Virus record (IMG/VR): IMGVR_UViG_3300048772_000237
Location: 1 to 28,385 of that record
Length of the DNA: 28,385 bases
Reading direction: 5' to 3' (one strand)
DNA from: a virus
Below are positions 7,732 to 14,087 of the stretch, piece by piece. The notes beneath the pieces are model-generated. The model was not told the DNA's origin. It worked only from the letters and a program-made list of their open reading frames with translations, and made no database searches. A program made the translations under genes and the position numbers. The first letter of the stretch is position 1; every line of letters starts with the position of its first letter.

Positions 7732-9657
7732 ATGGCATTGCCTGGGATTCAAAGTGATGATTCGTCTGGGGCGGCAGGGGGCATAAGCCCAGATCAGGCT
7801 GGACAGTTGGATCAGCCGACAAACCCAAGAGGCGAGCAAGGGCTCACTGTGCAGCAGAAGATTGCCCAGATGGTCAAGGCAATGACTCAGGGCAACAGAG
7901 CGTCGGGGATGACCCAAGCTCCAGGCGCTCAGGGGCAACAGCAGCAGCAGAGACAAGGCAACCCTGCTGTGATTGGGACTGCCCCTGCACCTATGTTGCC
8001 TCAAAATGGGATGCCTGGTCAGGCTGGGCAGCAGCCTCAACCTCAGCAGCGGCAGGCCCCCCCTCAAGGAGGACGCCCTCAGTCTCAAGGTGGACAGGTC
8101 CAGGCTCAGGGCGGGAGCCAACTCCCAAGCACCCCAAGCAACTCCGGCACAAATCCTGGAGGGATGCCGCAGGCTGGGCCCACAAGTGGTCGCGGGCAGA
8201 CTGTGGCTGATTTGATCTCACCAAGGATTGGGGCTCTTGTTCAGCAGGTGAAGCAGCAGAAGTTTGCCAAGGAGGGGGAGCAGGCCAAAGTCCTTGCATT
8301 GGCGCAGCTCTACGATGGCAAAAAACAGCGAGGTGAGCAGCCGACGGAGCAGGAGATTAGGGCAAATCAGGTGGCACAAGATCCTAAGTTCAAGTCAAAG
8401 TCGGCTAAGATTGCGGAGCAGATGGTAACTGATCCAACAAGTGCTGCGTACCAAGCGGCAGCTGCGGTAGTTGATGGCGAGAATAAAAGGGTGGCGGCGC
8501 TGGAGGAGCAGCAGCTCAAGATGGAAAATATGAGGCAGCAGGCTTTCGAGCGTAAGCAGATAGCTGAGTGGTATGCCTCGCGGCCTGAAACAGATGCTGC
8601 AAAGGTGGCTGCAACAGCCGCAGCAGCGACAGACAAGTCGATGCAAAAAACTCAGACTGTTATGGGAGCTGATAACAAACCCCATGTTATGGGCTGGAAT
8701 CCCCAAACCAAGGCGTTTGATCGTGATCAGGGTGTTACTCAGTCCAAGAGCCCTATCAAGGATGTGCAATCGCAGATTCAAGAGGCTATGACATCTGGCG
8801 ATACAGCCTCCGCTCAAAGGCTACAACAGACTCTTGGGGCTATGTATAAACAGAACATCAATGATAAAGTCGTTTCGATTCTAAGCAAATCAACGCCGAT
8901 GACTGACGAGGACAAGAGGTTCCTCAAAGGTGTGCAAGGTATGACCCAGATGACAAAGACTGATCCTGCGGTAGAAGCAGGTGTTGCGCGGGCTAACGCC
9001 TTTGCCGGGGCTCGACGACTGCCAGTAGTTGGCGATAATGGCGAAGTTACTTATATGAGGGCTGACGAGGCTGAAAAGGCAGGTATGCAAACCCCACAGA
9101 GCGTCAGCTTTGTGGCTATGAAAGATGCCGACATTTATTTTAAGTCAGGCAAAGGCGGGCAAATGCTCACCAACATCAAGACCGCCGATAGGCATATTGC
9201 CCAGCTTCGACGTATTGCGCAGGCGTTGAATAACAAAGAAAGAAGGTTGGCCAACGCGCTTGGTAATCAGTACGCCATCGAGACTGGCAGCAGCTCCGCC
9301 CCGCTTGATTTTCAAGGAGTCAGCGTCGCTGTCGATGCAGAACTCGCTAAGACTGCGACTGGCGGAATAGGCACCAAAGCTATGACTGACGCACTTGGCC
9401 AGGCTTATAGTGAGGCAAAATCGCCACAAGCAATTGACAGTGTGTTGAATAATTTCCACGAGTTGATGCAATCTAAGCGGGCTGAGCTAATGACTCAATG
9501 GAAAGAGGCAGGGCATGCCACCAACTTCAAGGATGATATGGCTAAGCCTGTGGCTGATCGCCCTACTAAGCCCTCGACAGCGTCTCCTACTAAGGTTGGT
9601 ACCACTAAGCCGGCTCATGATAAGCCAAAATCTGATCCACTAGGATTATTCGAATGA
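7732..9657 (+). CDS. Large Q/P/G-rich virion protein, candidate internal/ejection protein
   Basis: ATG 7732 follows a strong AAGGAGGGG site. Residues about 65-165 are extremely rich in Gln, Pro and Gly (GQQQQQRQG, QPQPQQRQAPPQGGRPQ), a disordered linker. The rest is mostly long helices: KIAEQMVTDPTSAAYQ, VAALEEQQLKMENMRQQ, IKDVQSQIQEAMTSG, and a well-folded-looking region around residues 440-600 with DADIYFKSGKGGQML and HIAQLRRIAQALNN. The C-terminus is basic and Pro/Thr/Lys-rich (PTKPSTASPTKVGTTKP). It overlaps the next gene by four bases (ATGA at 9654). Its place and size fit the middle member of a three-gene ejection-protein set. I do not recognise an enzymatic domain. Confidence 0.62.
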   Translation: MALPGIQSDDSSGAAGGISPDQAGQLDQPTNPRGEQGLTVQQKIAQMVKAMTQGNRASGMTQAPGAQGQQQQQRQGNPAVIGTAPAPMLPQNGMPGQAGQQPQPQQRQAPPQGGRPQSQGGQVQAQGGSQLPSTPSNSGTNPGGMPQAGPTSGRGQTVADLISPRIGALVQQVKQQKFAKEGEQAKVLALAQLYDGKKQRGEQPTEQEIRANQVAQDPKFKSKSAKIAEQMVTDPTSAAYQAAAAVVDGENKRVAALEEQQLKMENMRQQAFERKQIAEWYASRPETDAAKVAATAAAATDKSMQKTQTVMGADNKPHVMGWNPQTKAFDRDQGVTQSKSPIKDVQSQIQEAMTSGDTASAQRLQQTLGAMYKQNINDKVVSILSKSTPMTDEDKRFLKGVQGMTQMTKTDPAVEAGVARANAFAGARRLPVVGDNGEVTYMRADEAEKAGMQTPQSVSFVAMKDADIYFKSGKGGQMLTNIKTADRHIAQLRRIAQALNNKERRLANALGNQYAIETGSSSAPLDFQGVSVAVDAELAKTATGGIGTKAMTDALGQAYSEAKSPQAIDSVLNNFHELMQSKRAELMTQWKEAGHATNFKDDMAKPVADRPTKPSTASPTKVGTTKPAHDKPKSDPLGLFE

Positions 9658-11963
9658 GCAATCCTCAGATTACACCACAGCTCACTCCGGTTACACCACA
9701 GCTCACTCCGACTGAGTTCGCACAGATGGTAAAGACAAAGCATCCTGAGTATAAAGATGTGCCTGATGTTTTGCTTACTCAAAAGATGCTGACGAAGCAC
9801 CCTGAGTACAAGAGTAGGATCAAGGCTGGCCCTGCAATCGGGCAGCATCCGAGCACCGCTCGGCTTGAGATTGCTCGTCAGACCACAAACACGCCGCAAG
9901 GCGGCGCTGGCTATCAATCGCCAGGTTACTGGCAGGAGCAAACAGCGAATGCTAACGCCGCCGCAAGTGCCCATTTTGATAAGGCACTATCATCAGACCC
10001 AAAGACTAGCGGCGAGATTATGCGCGGGGCAGGGCACATACTTGCAGGAGAGGCTAATTGGGCACTTGGCGGAGTTGGCAAGACTGTAGGTGGAGTTGAG
10101 TCGATCAAGGATGATCCAGGCGCCGGCGCAGCCATCGGACTTAGCCTTGCTACTGCCAATCCTCTACCCGTAGCTGCCTACTTCGGAGGCCAGGCATTGT
10201 CTGCAATTCCTGGTATAGCCGGCGATATAAAAGAGCATGGGCTTTCAGTAGGCAATACACAAGATGCGGTACTAACTGCGTTTCAGTTGGGTGGGAGCGC
10301 GGCTGGTGTTAGAGCTGGTGTGCCAGGTGCGGCGGCTGCTTTGAACAAGGCGCCGAAGCTGTCTGCTGAGATTATACGAAACTACACCGAGCATGTCGCA
10401 AACAGAAAGCTAGGCGTGGCAGCTGATCCTGATACCGGAATTTCTCCCGGTGGGGCCTTGTCAAGGGCGATGGATGAGACTACCAAGCTAAAGAATTTGC
10501 AGGCTAAGGGCAAGGAGATTGTAGCCAAGCAGCATGGCCAGCTTACAGCCGAGATTGATAAAGCAGAGACGGCCGGAGTTAAGATGGATGCCGAGACCCC
10601 GCTTGCTGAATGGCTACACCAACGCAGTATAAAAGAGCGTCGTGGCTACCCGCCTTCAACGGGTAAAACGCAGGTGCCAGGCATGACCGACAGAGAACAG
10701 CAGTTGGTGCCGTATTTGAAAACGTGGGGGATGGGTGGTAAGCTGAGCAATATAGGCCCGCGTGAAGGTCAGCTACTTCGTGATAGTTTAGATGGTGTGA
10801 TCTATAACACAAAAGAAGTGCCGTCGTCTGTGCTAGATGCGGCCCAAAGACTTCGTACTATTATAGACCAAGGCTTTGATGAGAAGGTTACCAACTGGAA
10901 AACACTTAATCATAGTATGAGTGGTATCACAGAGACAGTGGCAAAGGCCAAGGCGCGTTACGCTGACAATGCAATGGGCAAATTCAAAGAGCAGCTGCGG
11001 CTTTTGATTATACCCCAATCATATCCAGAGGCAGCTGTTATTCTACCTGCTACATATGTGGCCTACCAACTAGCTGAGATGTTAGGCGGGGGGATGTATG
11101 GACACATAGCAGTGACGGCAGGGTTGGTTGAGGCTATTCGTGGGGTGGCGAAAACTATGTCCTCCGCTACTATGCGAATGAAGTACCTCAACAGGTTTGC
11201 AGACCTTCTTCACAAGGAGGTGCCATCAGGACCAGTGAGTTATCCATCTCCTGGACCTCCTCGTCCCGGCTTGCCTCCTGGGCCAGCCGCCACTGGGCCT
11301 GGGGCTGGACCTGGCGGAAGCTCGCCCTTCAGGACTAATGTAGCAGGGCCCTCAACCGCTGGTATTCAGCCACAGGCTCAGCTACCTGCTCCGCAACAGC
11401 CGCTAGGACAGCAGATGCCTCCTTCAGGAGGCACACCTCCGGGCGGAATACCAAAGTCTGCAAGCTCGTTAACGCCGCAGCGGGTGATGGAGATTACAAA
11501 GCAGGCGTATGAGGAGGCTACGGCAGGTGTGTTGGAGAAGGGAGAGAGTGCGAGGCCGTTGGCTCAGAAGGCTCCTCCCAAGACAAAAGAGAAGCTCGCT
11601 GCGGCAGCGCGAGAGCGAATGCAGCGAAATCGTGCTTCGAAGAAGGCCGCAGGCTCCGCTCAGGCCGCAGAGGAGCTTGCTAAGATGGGAGGCTCCGCAG
11701 GAGCGCAGGGCAAGGGAGCTATGGAGACTGCCGCAGGTGGGGAGTCTGTTCGTGCACAAGTTGTTGCACATGGCTCAGTGCAGTACATGGAGGCTGTGGA
11801 GACTGGGCTCACAGCACTTGAGAAGGCTGTAGGGAAGGATGTGGCGGAGGCCTACAGAGAGACATTCGAGCATGAGAAGATGGGAGCGAAGCAGCAGTAT
11901 GACACCTTGATGGAGGCAATTCACAACATGCAGGAGGCTGGGATTCTGGCGAAGCCAAAATAG
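9654..11963 (+). CDS. Largest virion protein (769 aa), candidate ejection/internal protein
   Basis: Translationally coupled to the preceding gene by ATGA. The N-terminus has two near-identical short repeats (TPQLTP twice) and then two copies of a KHPEYK unit (TKHPEYKDVPDVLLTQKML, TKHPEYKSRI), a paired motif often seen at the start of phage virion proteins. A hydrophobic Gly/Ala region (residues about 125-190: AGHILAGEANWALGG, AAIGLSLATANPLPVAAYFGG) and a second hydrophobic pair around residues 450-500 (AAVILPATYVAYQLAEMLGGG) could be membrane-active. The region from about 525 to 605 is Pro/Gly-rich linker, and the last 150 residues are charged helices. No lytic transglycosylase motif is evident. 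Membrane passage during DNA ejection is an inference from this layout. Confidence 0.62.
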   Translation: MSNPQITPQLTPVTPQLTPTEFAQMVKTKHPEYKDVPDVLLTQKMLTKHPEYKSRIKAGPAIGQHPSTARLEIARQTTNTPQGGAGYQSPGYWQEQTANANAAASAHFDKALSSDPKTSGEIMRGAGHILAGEANWALGGVGKTVGGVESIKDDPGAGAAIGLSLATANPLPVAAYFGGQALSAIPGIAGDIKEHGLSVGNTQDAVLTAFQLGGSAAGVRAGVPGAAAALNKAPKLSAEIIRNYTEHVANRKLGVAADPDTGISPGGALSRAMDETTKLKNLQAKGKEIVAKQHGQLTAEIDKAETAGVKMDAETPLAEWLHQRSIKERRGYPPSTGKTQVPGMTDREQQLVPYLKTWGMGGKLSNIGPREGQLLRDSLDGVIYNTKEVPSSVLDAAQRLRTIIDQGFDEKVTNWKTLNHSMSGITETVAKAKARYADNAMGKFKEQLRLLIIPQSYPEAAVILPATYVAYQLAEMLGGGMYGHIAVTAGLVEAIRGVAKTMSSATMRMKYLNRFADLLHKEVPSGPVSYPSPGPPRPGLPPGPAATGPGAGPGGSSPFRTNVAGPSTAGIQPQAQLPAPQQPLGQQMPPSGGTPPGGIPKSASSLTPQRVMEITKQAYEEATAGVLEKGESARPLAQKAPPKTKEKLAAAARERMQRNRASKKAAGSAQAAEELAKMGGSAGAQGKGAMETAAGGESVRAQVVAHGSVQYMEAVETGLTALEKAVGKDVAEAYRETFEHEKMGAKQQYDTLMEAIHNMQEAGILAKPK
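9670..9710 (+). repeat. 21-bp tandem duplication inside the 769-aa virion gene
   Basis: The 20-base unit TTACACCACAGCTCACTCCG occurs at 9670-9689 and again at 9691-9710, exactly 21 bases apart and in frame. It encodes the doubled TPQLTP peptide at the protein's N-terminus. The perfect identity suggests a recent slippage duplication. Confidence 0.85.
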
Positions 11964-11971
11964 CGTTGTTG

Positions 11972-11996
11972 TGGGTGTTCATCTCTCGAACACTCA
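11972..11996 (+). promoter_or_regulatory. Inverted repeat, copy 2, between the 769-aa and 60-aa genes
   Basis: TGGGTGTTC (11972-11980), spacer ATCTCTC, then GAACACTCA (11988-11996). Six inner bases pair perfectly (GTGTTC/GAACAC) and three outer pairs include one G-U. The left arm is identical to copies at 5942 and 23198. It lies 9 bases after the stop at 11963 and 8 bases before a second, SD-presenting hairpin. No U-tract follows, so it is not a standard intrinsic terminator. Confidence 0.55.
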
Positions 11997-12004
11997 TATT
12001 ACAG

Positions 12005-12019
12005 AGGTTGGAGGAACCT
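12005..12019 (+). promoter_or_regulatory. Small hairpin with GGAGG Shine-Dalgarno as its loop
   Basis: AGGTT (12005-12009), loop GGAGG (12010-12014), AACCT (12015-12019). The arms are exact reverse complements and the five loop bases are the ribosome binding site of the ATG at 12022. It mirrors the arrangement at 5942-5966, where AGAGG is the loop. Confidence 0.55.
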
Positions 12020-12021
12020 AA

Positions 12022-12204
12022 ATGAACAAAGGAGGTCGTATGAAACCATCCGAAGTAATCTCAACCGTCAACTCACTTGAGGTGAGCCCCTCGAAGGGTG
12101 CCGCAAGTGGTGGACACACCCATCCCGACAAGAGCGTGGGAGGGGATGCCAAGACCCCAGGGAAGAAAACTGGAGAGTTGAAGAAGGGCAAGGCGAGCGA
12201 CTAG
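12022..12204 (+). CDS. Small basic protein (60 aa), unknown, with two plausible starts
   Basis: ATG 12022 has GGAGG at 12010-12014. An in-frame ATG at 12040 has its own AAAGGAGG (12028-12034) encoded by the first codons, so 60- and 54-residue forms are both possible. The peptide is Lys/Gly/Ser-rich (GAASGGHTHPDKSVGG, TPGKKTGELKKGKASD), probably disordered and positively charged at the C-terminus. No membrane span, so the dual start is not the classical holin/antiholin case. It is the last + strand gene before the convergent junction. Function unknown. Confidence 0.55.
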   Translation: MNKGGRMKPSEVISTVNSLEVSPSKGAASGGHTHPDKSVGGDAKTPGKKTGELKKGKASD

Positions 12205-12226
12205 GGCGAGGGGGTGATCGCAGTCG

Positions 12227-12270
12227 AAAAAAATGCCCTCACGGAGTACGGAGACTGTGCCGTGAGGGCA
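12227..12270 (-). terminator. Intrinsic terminator at the convergent junction, strongest for leftward transcripts
   Basis: An 11-bp perfect stem, TGCCCTCACGG (12234-12244) with CCGTGAGGGCA (12260-12270), closes a 15-base loop. Seven A residues at 12227-12233 become a U-tract directly after the hairpin in leftward RNA. In the rightward direction the hairpin is followed only by CTTAATT, so it would be a weaker stop. It separates the end of the late operon (12204) from the end of the early operon (12287). Confidence 0.88.
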
Positions 12271-12284
12271 CTTAATTAACCTCA

Positions 12285-12450
12285 AATTACCGCGACCTCG
12301 ACCCCGAGGTCAACCTCGATCTAGACCACGCCTTCGACCACAACTCCGACCTCGAACTAGGCCCCGACCTCGACCTAGACCACGACCGCAATCTCGAACT
12401 AGACCTCGACCACAACCTCGATCTAGACCACGACCACGACCACAACCGCG
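12285..12450. repeat. TCG-NGG hexamer array A
   Basis: On the + strand the stretch is built from CGACCT, CGACCA, CGACCC and CGAACTAG-like units with a 6-base rhythm; on the - strand it reads TCG alternating with AGG, TGG, GGG or AAG. It is the body of the microgene at 12287-12487. Its first 55 bases (12285-12339) are identical to 13169-13223 in array C. Confidence 0.85.
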
Positions 12451-12487
12451 CCTGATCGAAGCCGACTCTAGCTACCGTCGCGTTCAT
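12287..12487 (-). CDS. Ser-[Arg/Trp] dipeptide-repeat microprotein A (66 aa)
   Basis: Starts MNATVARVGFDQARLW and then alternates Ser with Arg, Trp, Leu or Gly to a SGSRSR ending. The ATG at 12487 overlaps the stop of the 110-residue gene as ATGA, and AGGAG lies upstream inside that gene. Two paralogues (12860-13144 and 13171-13401) share the MNAT start and the SRSR end, which argues that this frame is selected rather than a random open frame in a repeat. Composition is extreme: about a third Ser, with Arg and Trp making up much of the rest, hence very basic and disordered with regularly spaced aromatics. Nucleic-acid binding or phase-separating behaviour is conceivable; no function is known to me. 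Confidence 0.6.
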   Translation of the reverse strand: MNATVARVGFDQARLWSWSWSRSRLWSRSSSRLRSWSRSRSGPSSRSELWSKAWSRSRLTSGSRSR

Positions 12488-12816
12488 TTCTGGCTCCTCG
12501 GCAATCCTTTGATCTGCACGGCATCAATCAGTGATCCACGTCCGACGATGACTCGGCCTTCGGGGAATGGTTCGACTTCGTTGAAGTCGAGTGAGATCAG
12601 CGCATCAGCAAAACGACCCGTGTCGGCAATCCACGCCGCATCTTCGATCACAAGCTCTTGGGGTGTAATCGCTACAAGGCGCCCAGTGTCGATCATAGTG
12701 ACAGTACGAATGAGATAGTTCTTGCCGATTTCCCATGCACTGTCATCCTTTGTTTTTGATGAGAACGTCGCGGCCAACTGTTTTGCTCTTTCAGCAGCTA
12801 ATTTATCGATTTTCAT
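12484..12816 (-). CDS. Conserved-looking small phage protein (110 aa), unknown
   Basis: ATG 12816 follows AAGGAG with 7-base spacing. The protein starts with a Lys/Ala-rich helix (MKIDKLAAERAKQLAATF), then a compact beta-rich fold: WEIGKNYLIRTVTMIDTGRLVAITPQEL, AAWIADTGRFADAL and EVEPFPEGRVIVGRGSLIDAV. No Cys and no signal are seen. Codon use and composition are ordinary, in sharp contrast to the repeat genes on both sides. Its stop overlaps the start of repeat microgene A (ATGA), so the two are translationally coupled. I recognise the pattern as one recurring in environmental phage sequences (memory, not checked), but no function is attached. Confidence 0.78.
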   Translation of the reverse strand: MKIDKLAAERAKQLAATFSSKTKDDSAWEIGKNYLIRTVTMIDTGRLVAITPQELVIEDAAWIADTGRFADALISLDFNEVEPFPEGRVIVGRGSLIDAVQIKGLPRSQK

Positions 12817-12857
12817 TGTGTTCTCCTTTTCAAATGTTCACATCTTCACTCAGATTT

Positions 12858-13110
12858 AATTACCTCGACCTCGAGGTCGACCTCGAACTAGACCACGACC
12901 TCGACCTAGACCACGACCACAATCTCGAACTAGAGGCCGACCACGACCTCGAACTAGGCCCCGAGGCCGACCACGACCTCGAACTAGACCACGACCTCGA
13001 ACTAGACCCCGACCTCGACCTAGACCACGACCACAATCTCGAACTAGACCCCGACCACGACCTCGAACTAGGCCCCGACCTTGACCACGACTTCGACCAC
13101 AACCCCGACC
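12858..13110. repeat. TCG-NGG hexamer array B
   Basis: The longest of the three arrays (about 250 bases) with the same CGACCT/CGACCA/CGAACTAG vocabulary. The 60 bases at 13051-13110 are identical to 13308-13367 in array C. On the - strand G-pairs recur nearly every six bases. Confidence 0.85.
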
Positions 13111-13144
13111 CTCTAAGGCCGGTCCCTAAAAGTGTCGCGTTCAT
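12860..13144 (-). CDS. Ser-[Arg/Trp] dipeptide-repeat microprotein B (94 aa)
   Basis: ATG 13144 is preceded by a strong GGAGGAG site. The product reads MNATLLGTGLRGSGLWSKSW and then about 75 residues of S-R-S-W, S-G-S-S-S-R and S-A-S units, ending STSRSR. It is the longest paralogue. Start, SD and stop context are conserved with microgenes A and C, while the repeat interior varies in length and order, the usual sign of slippage or recombination in a tolerated low-complexity body. The + strand of the same region is also open (Asp/Leu/His alternation) but has no ribosome site of its own. Function unknown. Confidence 0.62.
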   Translation of the reverse strand: MNATLLGTGLRGSGLWSKSWSRSGPSSRSWSGSSSRLWSWSRSRSGSSSRSWSSSRSWSASGPSSRSWSASSSRLWSWSRSRSWSSSRSTSRSR

Positions 13145-13168
13145 TTCTCCTCCGTTTCGCCCAGGCTC

Positions 13169-13367
13169 AATTACCGCGACCTCGACCCCGAGGTCAACCT
13201 CGATCTAGACCACGCCTTCGACCCCGAGGCCGACCACAAGGCCGACCACGACCTCGACCACGACCTCGACTCCGACCTCGACCGAGACCTCGACCACGAC
13301 CACGAGGCCGACCACGACCTCGAACTAGGCCCCGACCTTGACCACGACTTCGACCACAACCCCGACC
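13169..13367. repeat. TCG-NGG hexamer array C
   Basis: Same hexamer rhythm as arrays A and B. Its stop-proximal 55 bases match array A exactly (13169-13223 with 12285-12339) and its start-proximal 60 bases match array B exactly (13308-13367 with 13051-13110), so it is a mosaic of the two. Confidence 0.85.
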
Positions 13368-13401
13368 TATCAAAGCCAGCTCTTAGAAGCGTCGCATTCA
13401 T
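13171..13401 (-). CDS. Ser-[Arg/Trp] dipeptide-repeat microprotein C (76 aa)
   Basis: Start chosen at ATG 13401, which overlaps the stop of the 67-residue gene (ATGA) and follows GGAGGAG. An open frame continues upstream but only through that neighbour. The product opens MNATLLRAGFDRSGLWSKSW, shares the next 20 residues with B, and ends SRSRLTSGSRSR as A does. The middle holds a run of SRSRSESRSWSRSW. The shared frame among three copies, each with a good ribosome site, is the main evidence for coding. It is the first of the three to be transcribed. Function unknown. Confidence 0.62.
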   Translation of the reverse strand: MNATLLRAGFDRSGLWSKSWSRSGPSSRSWSASWSWSRSRSRSESRSWSRSWSALWSASGSKAWSRSRLTSGSRSR

Positions 13402-13601
13402 TTCTCCTCCGTTGAAGGCAGCTGCCTCACCCATCTGACCTGGGTGTTCTTGTACATCGCCACACAGTGAGCGCCGTTGGGCATCTTGTTCGAGAACACA
13501 ATGTTGTCTCCGAGCAGGGTGCATTCTTGTGCGGTGATGCGGTTGGACTTCTGAGTCTCGTCGAAGAGACGGACTTCATACTGAATCGGACTATTTGTCA
13601 T
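13398..13601 (-). CDS. Small protein (67 aa), unknown
   Basis: ATG 13601 with AAAGGA and 8-base spacing. A compact, ordinary-composition protein: MTNSPIQYEVRLFDETQKSN, TAQECTLLGDNIVFSNKM, AHCVAMYKNTQVRWVRQLPS. The alternating hydrophobic pattern suggests a small all-beta fold, perhaps five strands. Two Cys are present without a metal-site pattern. It is coupled by ATGA to repeat microgene C, just as the 110-residue gene is coupled to repeat microgene A, so the locus shows a small-folded-protein plus repeat-protein pairing twice. No family recognised. Confidence 0.65.
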   Translation of the reverse strand: MTNSPIQYEVRLFDETQKSNRITAQECTLLGDNIVFSNKMPNGAHCVAMYKNTQVRWVRQLPSTEEK

Positions 13602-13665
13602 CTGAGGTTCCTTTCTTTTGTAATTATTTATTGAATTATCCCAATACCGGGATCGACTAATTCAC

Positions 13666-13683
13666 AAAACGATGAGTCGTTTT
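13666..13683 (-). terminator. Weak hairpin after the GroES-like gene
   Basis: AAAACGA (13666-13672), TGAG loop, TCGTTTT (13677-13683) form a 7-bp palindrome overlapping the GroES-like stop codon. In leftward RNA it ends in UUUU, but the stem has only three G-C-type positions (C-G, G-C) and there is no longer U-run. It may be a partial terminator or an mRNA 3' end protector. An A/T-rich stretch (13605-13640) follows before the next gene. Confidence 0.3.
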
Positions 13684-14087
13684 CATTCTGCATTCATCAA
13701 ACTGTAATCCTCCATCTCAAACTTCATCTCCTCGTTGGTCAGGACCTCTCCCACCAACTCCTCGTAGGAGAATACATCGAGCTTTGGCCTGTCCTGAACA
13801 TAGACAGGTATCCCGCTCATGCGAGTGAACAGAACTCGTTTGCCTAAGAGGCACTTATGATCGTCATCCCCCACAGCTCTGACATGCCCAATGGTTGGGA
13901 GCTGGCGAGTTGTTTTGGGCAGAATCAGAGCGCCTGTGTACTTGAACTCCTCACGCTCCACCACGCAGCGTCCAGAGAATGGCTTGATAAAGCAGACGCT
14001 CCTTCGGTGCTCTGCCCCAGAGTCCTCTTGAAGTATGTCTTGATCTTGGTATGCCGCCGGCAGCTTGTTTGTCTCAGATGATTCCAT
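13683..14087 (-). CDS. GroES-like co-chaperonin fold protein
   Basis: A 134-residue protein. After a polar 30-residue lead, residues about 33-118 follow the Cpn10 plan: VERE-EFKYTGALILPKTTRQLPTIGHV, RAVGDDDHKCLLGKRVLFTR, then PKLDVFSYEELVGEVL. That is the beta-barrel order G-i-i-iP-t, p-G-V-aVG, G-rVlf, y-x-dIlG. In GroES a mobile loop docks to GroEL; here the corresponding segment (GALILPKTTRQL) is short. Viral GroES analogues such as T4 gp31 assist capsid folding by the host GroEL. It overlaps the helicase gene by 14 bases and has GGAGGA upstream. The fold call is reasonable; an actual chaperonin role is inference. Confidence 0.6.
   Translation of the reverse strand: MESSETNKLPAAYQDQDILQEDSGAEHRRSVCFIKPFSGRCVVEREEFKYTGALILPKTTRQLPTIGHVRAVGDDDHKCLLGKRVLFTRMSGIPVYVQDRPKLDVFSYEELVGEVLTNEEMKFEMEDYSLMNAE

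Noticed and set aside
7405-8121. Minus-strand 238-codon frame
   Set aside because: Leu/Arg/Ser-rich antisense product of Q/P-rich virion genes; spans two real plus-strand genes.
12735-13208. Plus-strand frame of 157 codons rich in Asp, Leu and His
   Set aside because: It is the complement of the TCG-NGG array; it has no ribosome site at its start, runs through the 110-aa gene antisense, and the minus-strand frame has conserved starts in three copies.
12285-13367. CRISPR array
   Set aside because: Repeats are 6-base units without unique spacers, and no cas1/cas2 genes are present; the Cas4-like gene is a recombination-type nuclease.
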